Assembly (NCBI GenBank): GCA_027081695.1
Contig: JALWJI010000040.1
Span: 1 to 5,868 of the forward strand
Source of the DNA: Acidilobaceae archaeon
GTDB taxonomy: Archaea > Thermoproteota > Thermoprotei_A > Sulfolobales > Acidilobaceae
Reading direction: 5' to 3'
DNA: 5,868 nucleotides
A model generated the notes under the pieces. It ran no database searches. It was given only the letters and a program-made list of their open reading frames with translations, and had not been told where the DNA came from. Positions 1 to 5,032 of this stretch are shown piece after piece; within the stretch, counting starts at the first letter, position 1, and each line of letters begins with the position of its first letter. The translations under genes were made by a program, and so were the position numbers.

Positions 1-11
1 TACTCTCCCAG

Positions 12-281
12 ATGGCATGGATAATAGCAAGAATGACCGCTCAAGAAGAACTAGACGCTCATCTACCACCACTCGACAGGGAAAAGATAAAACTATTACG
101 AATACTTGAAGAAATCGAGTTCCTCGACGATGACGAGTTCCTCATGGTAATGCACAGGCTAAACACTATAAGACTACTAAAAAGACTAGGCTCACAAGGC
201 CCGAAGACCCCTATAGACATGCTAGACCAGGATGAGGAAGTAAAAGTAACAATATCTCCCAGCGCAAAAGACACAAACTAA
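12..281 (+). CDS. Small acidic helical protein, unrecognised; 5' end uncertain
   Basis: I do not recognise this 89-residue protein. It is rich in charged residues and probably mostly alpha-helical from about residue 10 to 60: alternating Leu/Ile and Glu/Lys/Arg, with an acidic DDDE run at residues 39-42, then a basic stretch (RLLKRLG, residues 54-60). The tail, from about residue 61, looks flexible and is polar. There is no signal peptide and no cysteine. The ATG at 12 has no ribosome binding site in the 11 bases available, and the frame stays open to the window edge, so the gene could begin further upstream. A second in-frame ATG at 33 would give 82 residues starting MTAQEEL, which looks like a natural N terminus. 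It ends with TAA, 90 bases before the next gene. A helical adaptor or subunit of a complex is possible, but nothing in the sequence proves it. Confidence 0.6.
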   Translation: MAWIIARMTAQEELDAHLPPLDREKIKLLRILEEIEFLDDDEFLMVMHRLNTIRLLKRLGSQGPKTPIDMLDQDEEVKVTISPSAKDTN

Positions 282-329
282 TATTATTATAAACGGAATC
301 CTCACAATCGACTTCCTATACACATCTAC

Positions 330-337
330 TAATATAC
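330..337 (+). promoter_or_regulatory. Possible TATA element for the 372-926 gene
   Basis: The AT-rich element TAATATAC lies about 38 bases before the TTG start at 372. With the usual archaeal spacing of about 26 bases, transcription would begin near 358-360, leaving a short leader that contains the ribosome binding site. A stronger-looking TTATAAA lies at 287-293, just after the stop codon of the first gene, and would give a leader of about 55 bases. The sequence alone does not decide between them. Confidence 0.3.
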
Positions 338-362
338 GAAGCTCAACACGTTATTCTTCCAG

Positions 363-367
363 GGTGA
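363..367 (+). promoter_or_regulatory. Ribosome binding site GGTGA that fixes a TTG start
   Basis: GGTGA complements the expected 3' end of archaeal 16S rRNA and sits 4 bases before the TTG at 372. It is the main reason for accepting the unusual start codon. The same pentamer precedes pyrI, pyrC and the thioesterase gene at similar distances. Confidence 0.7.
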
Positions 368-371
368 AGGA

Positions 372-926
372 TTGGAGAAGCAGGTATCATTCTTAATATT
401 GATCCTAGACGACAAGGTAGAAATAGTAGAATATCCAGGCCGGGTCAAGACCCCGCCATCAAAGATACTACTCGCTGAGCCCACCACAGGAAAAGTCTAT
501 CAATACGTCCTCAAGACCAGCGAATTCTCCCAAAAGCCAAAGACTGAGCATATGCTTGTGATAGTATTAGATCAAATGTTCCATGGATTCGGAAAAATAA
601 TACGACGCGAAGTACCAGGTGATGTCCTAGTAGTAGAGATCTTGGGCCGAGGAATAAAGAGCCCCTATGAGCAAGAAGGCGTCCTATACTGGCCCGCACA
701 GGACGATTACGATGTTATGAAAGCAGTAGAAGATCTCGCTAAGAAACATGGAAGAGCAGTGTTATTTACTGGAGACAAGAAGCTAGCCAGGCAAACAAGC
801 ATGCTTCTATCAGGTCTAGGAGTAGAAGTAGAGTACATGCCTCCCAACGAGTATCCAGGAAAGGAAGCTATAGTTAGATCAATGCTCCAGAAAATAATGC
901 TCATACTCGGAAGAGAGTCCTTATAA
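372..926 (+). CDS. Unrecognised 184-residue protein, TTG start
   Basis: I do not recognise this protein. The TTG start is supported by GGTGA at 363-367. The N-terminal half (residues 1-95) reads as alternating hydrophobic beta strands (VSFLILILDD, HMLVIVLDQ, GDVLVVEILGRG) with Gly and Pro turns, consistent with a small beta-rich domain. After a linker around YWPAQDDYD (106-114), residues 113-175 look like an alpha/beta unit: helix, strand AVLFTGDKKLA (129-139), helix, strand VEVEYMPP (151-158), helix. The TGDKKLA turn followed by a short helix and a second strand is reminiscent of the C-terminal part of PIN-like or other Rossmann-like nuclease folds. The usual N-terminal PIN aspartate motif is not evident, so I do not assign that function. 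No signal peptide or membrane segment is seen. It lies 35 bases upstream of pyrB, whose probable TATA box overlaps this gene's stop codon, so it is probably transcribed separately from, or read through into, the pyr operon. Confidence 0.78.
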   Translation: MEKQVSFLILILDDKVEIVEYPGRVKTPPSKILLAEPTTGKVYQYVLKTSEFSQKPKTEHMLVIVLDQMFHGFGKIIRREVPGDVLVVEILGRGIKSPYEQEGVLYWPAQDDYDVMKAVEDLAKKHGRAVLFTGDKKLARQTSMLLSGLGVEVEYMPPNEYPGKEAIVRSMLQKIMLILGRESL

Positions 927-928
927 GT
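921..928 (+). promoter_or_regulatory. Probable TATA box of the pyrBIC operon
   Basis: TTATAAGT overlaps the last codons of the preceding gene (its stop TAA is 924-926). Counting about 26 bases from the centre puts transcription start near 950, about 12 bases before the pyrB ATG at 962. No GGTGA-type site lies before pyrB, which fits a very short leader for the first gene of an archaeal operon. The assignment rests on sequence match and spacing only. Confidence 0.5.
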
Positions 929-942
929 CTCAAACCATGACA

Positions 943-950
943 CGTATACG
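943..950 (+). repeat. 8-bp perfect palindrome CGTATACG before pyrB
   Basis: CGTATACG reads the same on both strands and falls between the probable TATA box and the pyrB start, at or next to the expected transcription start. Seven of its bases (CGTATAC) recur at 4991-4997, in the leader region of the peptidase gene, and once inside pyrI coding sequence near 2325. It could be an operator half-site or chance; no second arm or flanking symmetry is visible. Confidence 0.3.
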
Positions 951-961
951 ATGGGCTTATA

Positions 962-1903
962 ATGCATGGCTCATGGAAGGGAAGAGACGTCATAAGCATT
1001 CTCGATTTCTCCCTAGATGATCTCGAAGAACTCTATAACCGGGCAGACAAGTACCTGGAAAAAATACGCGCCGGGACTCCTCTCAGAACACTAGAAGGAC
1101 TCGTAATATCACTCGCGTTCTTCGAACCAAGCACACGTACCAGGATGAGTTTCGAAACCGCGGCTAAACGACTCGGAGCCAGCGTCATAGGATTCACGGC
1201 GGCAGCAGGTACAAGCTTGGAGAAGGGAGAGAGCTACGCAGACACCATACGGATGCTCGACGGCTACAGCGACCTAATAGTTCTAAGGCATAAGTATGAG
1301 GGAGCGGCGAGATTCGCCGCCGAGATAGCAGAGCACCCTGTCGTTAACGGGGGAGACGGTAAACAGCATCATCCAACACAGGCATTCATCGACCTATACA
1401 CCATAAGGAAGCTGAAGCAAAGACTAGAAGGCCTGAATATAGGGGTACTAGGCGATCTCCGATATGGTAGGGCTGCAAACAGCTTCATTCTTGGAACAGC
1501 CCTCTATAGGACGAACACATTGTACTTGATTAGCCCGTCACAGCTACGGATGAGGGATGAGACAAGAATAATATTAGAGGATCTCGGTGTACGGTTCTAC
1601 GAGACGGAAAGTCTTGAAGACGTCGTCTCAGATCTAGACGTCCTATACGTGACCCGGATACAGAAGGAGAGATTCCCCGATCCTAGCGAGTACGAGAAGG
1701 TAAAGGGGAGTTATAGGGTTACGAGGCGCCTACTAGAGACAAGAGCTAAGCCAGACCTTATAGTCATGCATCCACTGCCACGCGTAGGAGAAATATCGTA
1801 CGACGTTGATGATACACGATACCAGGCTTACTTTAAGCAGGCATATTATGGGGTTCCTGTAAGGATGGCGGTACTGAGCCTAGTCTTCGGGAGAGAGAGG
1901 TGA
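962..1903 (+). CDS. pyrB: Aspartate carbamoyltransferase catalytic subunit
   Basis: This cytoplasmic enzyme condenses carbamoyl phosphate with L-aspartate to carbamoyl-aspartate, the committed step of pyrimidine synthesis. At 313 residues it matches the usual length (E. coli 311). The carbamoyl-phosphate loop STRTR is at 57-61 (FFEPSTRTRMSFE). The mobile loop Ser85 and Lys88 correspond to E. coli Ser80 and Lys84. Also visible are Arg109-His110 (LRH), the HPTQ motif at 137-140, Arg170 in GDLRYGR, Arg232 and Gln234 in TRIQKER, and HPLPR at 270-274. All residues expected in the active site are present, so it should be functional. No in-frame alternative start lies between the upstream stop at 938-940 and the ATG at 962. 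It has no ribosome binding site, unlike the next two genes, which suggests a very short leader. Its TGA stop lies inside the pyrI ribosome binding site. With PyrI it should form the allosteric holoenzyme. Confidence 0.98.
   Translation: MHGSWKGRDVISILDFSLDDLEELYNRADKYLEKIRAGTPLRTLEGLVISLAFFEPSTRTRMSFETAAKRLGASVIGFTAAAGTSLEKGESYADTIRMLDGYSDLIVLRHKYEGAARFAAEIAEHPVVNGGDGKQHHPTQAFIDLYTIRKLKQRLEGLNIGVLGDLRYGRAANSFILGTALYRTNTLYLISPSQLRMRDETRIILEDLGVRFYETESLEDVVSDLDVLYVTRIQKERFPDPSEYEKVKGSYRVTRRLLETRAKPDLIVMHPLPRVGEISYDVDDTRYQAYFKQAYYGVPVRMAVLSLVFGRER
1899..1903 (+). promoter_or_regulatory. pyrI ribosome binding site containing the pyrB stop codon
   Basis: GGTGA at 1899-1903 includes the pyrB stop TGA (1901-1903). 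It is 5 bases before TTG 1909 and 8 before GTG 1912, but overlaps the earlier possible start GTG 1900. Ribosomes ending pyrB would sit directly on the pyrI initiation signal, so the two subunits are probably translationally coupled (inference). Confidence 0.7.
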
Positions 1904-1908
1904 ATGGA

Positions 1909-2391
1909 TTGGTGGAGAAACACCTGCTCGTGTCTAGGATAGAGATGGGAACGGTAATAGACCATATTCCTGCTGGGAGGGCCCTCGCAGTTCTCAGACT
2001 CCTGGGAATAACAGGGCGCGAAGGATACAGAGTAGCACTCGTAATGAATGTTGAGAGCAGACGCCTTGGAAAGAAAGACATAGTAAAAATAGAAGGAGTA
2101 TACGTCGACGAGGAGCACGCGAAGAGAATAGCTCTCGTTGCTCCTGAAGCCACGCTTAACAGGATAGAGAACTATGTAGTGGTGTCAAAGAAGAAGCTAG
2201 AGCCGCCGGAGGAACTCGAGGGAACCCTGACATGTACGAATCCTACTTGTATAACGAGGAAGCCGAGGGAACCTGTTACGCCGAGATTCTATAGGGTCAG
2301 GGGCAAGAGGTTAAGATACCAGTGCGTATACTGTGGTACAATCATAGGCGAAGACGAGATTATTAAACAGCTAGCCGGTGAACATGTTTGA
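1909..2391 (+). CDS. pyrI: Aspartate carbamoyltransferase regulatory subunit
   Basis: PyrI binds nucleotide effectors and links catalytic PyrB trimers into the holoenzyme. I chose TTG 1909 (160 residues) because GGTGA lies 5 bases upstream and the resulting numbering tracks E. coli PyrI closely. GTG 1900 (163 residues, overlapping the pyrB stop as GTGA) and GTG 1912 are alternatives. The N-terminal allosteric domain carries GTVIDHIPAG (14-23). Asp18, His19, Lys60, Asn84, Tyr89 and Lys94 correspond to the E. coli CTP/ATP-site residues Asp19, His20, Lys60, Asn84, Tyr89 and Lys94. The C-terminal zinc domain has the four cysteines in the expected C-x4-C and C-x2-C pairs (109, 114, 139, 142), which bind structural zinc and contact PyrB. 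Nucleotide feedback control is therefore likely retained, although the sign of each effector cannot be read from sequence. The TGA stop overlaps the pyrC start. Confidence 0.97.
   Translation: MVEKHLLVSRIEMGTVIDHIPAGRALAVLRLLGITGREGYRVALVMNVESRRLGKKDIVKIEGVYVDEEHAKRIALVAPEATLNRIENYVVVSKKKLEPPEELEGTLTCTNPTCITRKPREPVTPRFYRVRGKRLRYQCVYCGTIIGEDEIIKQLAGEHV
2377..2381 (+). promoter_or_regulatory. pyrC ribosome binding site GGTGA inside pyrI
   Basis: GGTGA lies within the last codons of pyrI, 6 bases before TTG 2388. The pyrI stop and the pyrC start share bases in TTGA (2388-2391), a classic coupling arrangement. No ATG or GTG in the pyrC frame is better placed. Confidence 0.65.
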
Positions 2392-3599
2392 TATGTCCCA
2401 AAGACATTAGATGGATATGCGGTGAAATATGGACGGAGCAGGGTTCTAGTTCTGGATGCATAGACGTGTTAACCGGGGAGTTAACAGACAAGACAACAGG
2501 AAACACACTAGACCTAACCCACACAACACTCATAATATTCCCAGGGTACGCAGACATACACGTCCACCTACGAGGACTAAACCAATCATACAAAGAAGAC
2601 GAGTATACAGGTACCAAGGCAGCGGCAAGCCAAGGAATAACATTCCTAGCAGACATGCCAAATACAAGCCCCAGACTAGACACACCAGAAGCACTAGACC
2701 TAAAACTCAAAGCAATCAAAAGGAAAGCACAAATACCCGTTAAACCATACGCCGCTGTCCCACAAAACCCGGAAACAGTGGAGAAACTCGCGAAGAGAAC
2801 CATAGCAGGATTCAAGATATATCCAAGCGATTTAGAAAAACGCGAGGCATCAATCAAGAAAATCCTAGAAACCGGTAAGCTCGTAGTCCTACACCCAGAG
2901 CTCCCCGAAGCCGATAGACTCGAAGCAGAGAGCATCTCTCAAAGAGGAACTATCCGCGGATGCCACCTAGAAGGTGCCGCAGTAGACATACTCGCATCCC
3001 TCTCAGACAACAAACCTTCAAAAATCCACGTTACACACGCCAGTTGTCTTGAAACAGTGATGAAGGCTAAGACATATGGATTCACTGTAGACGTTGCACC
3101 GCACCACATAATATATAACTACGACCAGCACCTGGACATCTCTCTCTATAAAGTGAATCCTCCCCTAAGATCAATGCTAGACTCCCACAGGCTCCTACAG
3201 CTCATTATCGAAGGAAGAATAGATATCATTGCAAGTGACCATGCCCCCCACGCCGAGTGGGAGAAAAACGATCCATTATCCTCAAGACCAGGCATACCAT
3301 GGCTAGAGGCATGGCCTTCAATCCTACGTAGAATACTCGTCAAACCAGGAGCACTTAGCCAACAAGAATTCTTCCAGTTAACCGTGTGGAACCCGAGGAA
3401 ACTTGTAAGGGTTAACACGTGGGAGACTATAGTAGTGTATGATCCATACTACCAGGGAAGATACACGGGATCCAGATACTCAAAGGCAATACCCTACTAT
3501 CACTATATGTCAGAGTACTATGGAGAGGCAAGATGCGTCTACTGGAGAGGAAGACTAGTATATGGCGAGGAAACTAGGATATTTTCGACAGCGAGATGA
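2388..3599 (+). CDS. pyrC: Dihydroorotase
   Basis: This amidohydrolase-superfamily zinc enzyme cyclises carbamoyl-aspartate to dihydroorotate, the step after PyrB. It has 403 residues, close to the class I family size. Visible metal ligands are HVH at 58-60 followed by LRG (Arg62, substrate binding), Lys143 in AGFKIYPSD (probably the carbamylated bridging lysine), His169 in VLHPE, His217 in HVTHAS and Asp284 in ASDHAPH. MPNT (90-93) and NPPLR (257-261) are also family motifs, so the active site looks complete. TTG 2388 is chosen because of GGTGA at 2377-2381 and the 4-base overlap with pyrI. The C-terminal part (about 345-403) should complete the beta domain, with the typical late motif CVYWRGRLVYG (383-393). 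The top strand of the 5' half is unusually rich in A and C compared with pyrI. The 3' end overlaps the opposing nucleotidyltransferase gene by 26 bases, and no other pyr gene follows within the window. Confidence 0.97.
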   Translation: MICPKDIRWICGEIWTEQGSSSGCIDVLTGELTDKTTGNTLDLTHTTLIIFPGYADIHVHLRGLNQSYKEDEYTGTKAAASQGITFLADMPNTSPRLDTPEALDLKLKAIKRKAQIPVKPYAAVPQNPETVEKLAKRTIAGFKIYPSDLEKREASIKKILETGKLVVLHPELPEADRLEAESISQRGTIRGCHLEGAAVDILASLSDNKPSKIHVTHASCLETVMKAKTYGFTVDVAPHHIIYNYDQHLDISLYKVNPPLRSMLDSHRLLQLIIEGRIDIIASDHAPHAEWEKNDPLSSRPGIPWLEAWPSILRRILVKPGALSQQEFFQLTVWNPRKLVRVNTWETIVVYDPYYQGRYTGSRYSKAIPYYHYMSEYYGEARCVYWRGRLVYGEETRIFSTAR

Positions 3600-4488
3600 A
3601 TGTTTCTAGATATCTGTCTGGCCTTCCAATATCTAGGTACCGGATCCTGCTGGATAAAGCAGTACACATCTTGTGTCCTCTCGATAATAGGAGTCTTAGC
3701 CCATCGGTCAGTTCTAGTTCACCAGTATTCGGGTTCCTAGGAGTATTTTCAAGAGAATAGAGCAATTCCCTGCTTGGCAATAGGTAGATGCCTGTTATAG
3801 CATAATTGCTTGGAGGATCACGTGGCTTCTCGACTAGATCCCTGACCGTAAGTATCTCTTCTATTTGGCCAATACCATCCATTAATCTTGTACCAGGAAC
3901 TATTACGCCGTAGTTCTGGGGGTCGGGCACAGTCAGAGAGTGTATTAGGGATCGGCATTTGTCCCCGAGGTTATTGAATGCTCTAAGCATATCTTCTACG
4001 ATGTTGTCATTGTTGTTCTGTTTGAGGAGTATATCTCCTAGATGGATTAGTACGTATTCTGTATTCACAGCCTTTAGTCCCCTAAGAACGGCGTCTCCAA
4101 GGCCCTTTGGAGAAGGCTGATCTACCCATATGATATTGCTATCCTCCAGCATAAGGTAGAGCTCCTTTAGGGACTCGGCCTCAATAGTCTTTCCTTTATC
4201 CATTAGCGTATCATATAATCCCCAGTCTGGTAGGAAGTGGTCTTGTAGGATTCGTTTACCCCGTCCAACTACGAAGACGAAGGTGCGAATACCTGCTTTA
4301 TAGAGTGTTTCATATATTAATTGGATGAAGGGCTTGAATATAGTTCTCTCATCGTATCTAGCTGGTACTGGGAGCATTTCTTTTGGCATTTCTTTAGTGG
4401 CAGGAGTCATACGTGTTCCAAGACCGGCTGCTGGTATGAGTGCTGTAACACCATTCTTGATACTGGTGCATTCTCTTGTAGTTGTCAT
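3574..4488 (-). CDS. GalU-like sugar-1-phosphate nucleotidyltransferase (probable UTP-glucose-1-phosphate uridylyltransferase)
   Basis: It probably transfers a nucleotidyl group from UTP to glucose-1-phosphate, making UDP-glucose for glycosylation or polysaccharides. I chose ATG 4488 (304 residues) because GGTGG lies 5 bases upstream. An in-frame GTG at 4497 would add three residues (MAA). The N-terminal signature is LIPAAGLGTRM (17-27) followed by PATKEMPKEMLPV (29-41); PKEMLP is typical of GalU rather than of RmlA. Other matches are KGLGDAVL (128-135), the metal-binding aspartate in HLGDILL (Asp152), NYGV (192-195), VEKP (219-222), SNYAITGIYLL (227-237), ELTDGL late in the protein, and YLDIG (284-288). 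Unusual points are about ten extra residues (PARYDERTIF) where GalU has the VDKP motif, LGD instead of LPD, and an RmlA/GlmU-like DIGRPDRYLE end. The base and sugar specificity are therefore uncertain. It is a single-gene unit, divergent from the thioesterase gene and convergent with pyrC. Confidence 0.87.
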   Translation of the reverse strand: MTTTRECTSIKNGVTALIPAAGLGTRMTPATKEMPKEMLPVPARYDERTIFKPFIQLIYETLYKAGIRTFVFVVGRGKRILQDHFLPDWGLYDTLMDKGKTIEAESLKELYLMLEDSNIIWVDQPSPKGLGDAVLRGLKAVNTEYVLIHLGDILLKQNNNDNIVEDMLRAFNNLGDKCRSLIHSLTVPDPQNYGVIVPGTRLMDGIGQIEEILTVRDLVEKPRDPPSNYAITGIYLLPSRELLYSLENTPRNPNTGELELTDGLRLLLSRGHKMCTALSSRIRYLDIGRPDRYLETFISLSKIS

Positions 4489-4493
4489 AGCGG

Positions 4494-4498
4494 CCACC
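4494..4498 (-). promoter_or_regulatory. Ribosome binding site GGTGG for the nucleotidyltransferase gene
   Basis: On the minus strand GGTGG precedes ATG 4488 by 5 bases, the same spacing range as the GGTGA sites of the other genes. It overlaps the alternative GTG start at 4497, so it argues for the ATG. Confidence 0.5.
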
Positions 4499-4535
4499 GG
4501 ATACTGGGGTTGCTTATGTTATGGGTTTCAATGCT

Positions 4536-4550
4536 GGTTTAATTATATAT
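4536..4550 (-). promoter_or_regulatory. Probable TATA element of the nucleotidyltransferase gene
   Basis: Read on the minus strand, this stretch contains ATATATAATTAAA, a good archaeal TATA-like element. The usual spacing puts transcription start near 4519, leaving about 30 bases of leader before ATG 4488. The element is AT-rich on both strands and could also contribute to rightward transcription. Confidence 0.5.
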
Positions 4551-4557
4551 TATGCAC

Positions 4558-4568
4558 GATTTATAAAG
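4558..4568 (+). promoter_or_regulatory. Probable TATA element of the thioesterase gene
   Basis: GATTTATAAAG lies about 47 bases before ATG 4610. The expected transcription start is near 4590, which leaves a leader of about 20 bases holding GGTGA at 4599-4603. It lies a few bases from the opposite-facing TATA element, so the two genes share one compact divergent control region. Confidence 0.5.
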
Positions 4569-4598
4569 TGGTGGACGAATAATCTTCCAGAATATCTA

Positions 4599-4603
4599 GG
4601 TGA
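4599..4603 (+). promoter_or_regulatory. Ribosome binding site GGTGA of the thioesterase gene
   Basis: GGTGA lies 6 bases before ATG 4610 and confirms that start. Confidence 0.7.
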
Positions 4604-4609
4604 GTTGTC

Positions 4610-4945
4610 ATGAGCTGGGAGTGCACCTATACTTATAAGGTCGAGAAGGAGCACGTGGCCCAGCATCTCGCAGAGAGGGGAGAGTATATACTGAGTACGC
4701 CTTGTCTCGTGCTCTTCATGGAGGCTTCCGCCCGAAAATGCCTAGATAGTAATGCAGGTATCACTAGTGTGGGGTACCGGGTCGACGTCAAGCATAGGAA
4801 GAGTGTAGGGGTCGGGGAGGAGCTGACTGTTAAAGTTAAGGTTTTCGAGTGGGATGGTCGACGGGCGCTTGTGTACATGAAGGCTTATGATAGTAACGGA
4901 GACTTGGTTGGAGAGGGAATTAATGAGAGGTTCAAGAAAAGCTGA
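4610..4945 (+). CDS. Hotdog-fold thioesterase, FlK (fluoroacetyl-CoA thioesterase)-like
   Basis: This 111-residue cytoplasmic protein resembles the FlK-type acyl-CoA thioesterase family. The start ATG is supported by GGTGA 6 bases upstream. The core order fits: strand, then STPCLVLFMEASA (29-41) with Thr30 and Glu38 eight residues apart as in FlK Thr42/Glu50, then SVGYRVDVKHRKSVGVGE (53-70) with Gly55 and His62 at the positions of FlK Gly69 and His76. Next comes the long strand ELTVKVKVFEWDGRRALVYMKAYD and the closing GEGINER with Arg107 aligned to FlK Arg120. The commonly seen GxHxR near the C terminus is GINER here, so that histidine is replaced by Asn. The substrate is unknown; fluoroacetyl-CoA is only the namesake substrate and is not implied. 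Its codons favour G and T in the third position (GAG, AAG, GTG, GGT), unlike pyrC and the M42 gene. It has no operon partner; a T-rich terminator follows. Confidence 0.83.
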   Translation: MSWECTYTYKVEKEHVAQHLAERGEYILSTPCLVLFMEASARKCLDSNAGITSVGYRVDVKHRKSVGVGEELTVKVKVFEWDGRRALVYMKAYDSNGDLVGEGINERFKKS

Positions 4946-4949
4946 AGCC

Positions 4950-4980
4950 GGAAAATTGGGTCATGGAATTTTTATTTTCC
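4950..4980 (+). terminator. Probable T-rich terminator after the thioesterase gene
   Basis: Starting 5 bases after the stop codon there is an inverted repeat, GGAAAAT (4950-4956) with ATTTTCC (4974-4980), separated by 17 bases. The right half lies in a T-rich run (AATTTTTATTTT, 4968-4978). Archaeal termination depends mainly on T tracts, and this is the only good one downstream of a plus-strand gene here. Hairpin stability was not calculated. Confidence 0.5.
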
Positions 4981-5006
4981 AAGTTTATATCGTATACATA
5001 AATATC
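4981..5006 (+). promoter_or_regulatory. Probable promoter region of the M42 peptidase gene
   Basis: Two TATA-like elements are present, TTTATATC (4984-4991) and ATAAATATC (4998-5006). With the usual spacing they would start transcription near 5014 or 5027, leaving leaders of about 45 or 32 bases. The CGTATAC heptamer shared with the pyrB promoter region lies between them. I cannot tell which element is used. Confidence 0.4.
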
Positions 5007-5032
5007 TATGATGAAAAATAACAGTTGAATAC

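Noticed and set aside
955..963. CTTATAATG as the pyrB TATA box
   Set aside because: It overlaps the pyrB start codon; usual spacing would start transcription inside the gene, and no alternative start downstream keeps the ATCase N terminus.
1833..2153. Minus-strand open frames across the pyrB-pyrI junction
   Set aside because: They are antisense to two well-conserved proteins and their translations show no family motif.
2456..2743. Plus-strand open frame inside pyrC
   Set aside because: Its Arg/Thr/Asn-rich translation has no structure-like pattern, and it lies wholly within a clearly functional dihydroorotase frame.
4325..4582. Plus-strand open frames opposite the nucleotidyltransferase start, running into the intergenic region
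   Set aside because: They are antisense to the conserved GTRM-PKEML region, have no ribosome binding site and cross the divergent promoters.
5008..5014. ATGATGA matching the C box of an archaeal C/D-box guide RNA
   Set aside because: No CTGA D or D' box occurs in the following 60 bases, so the required box set is missing.
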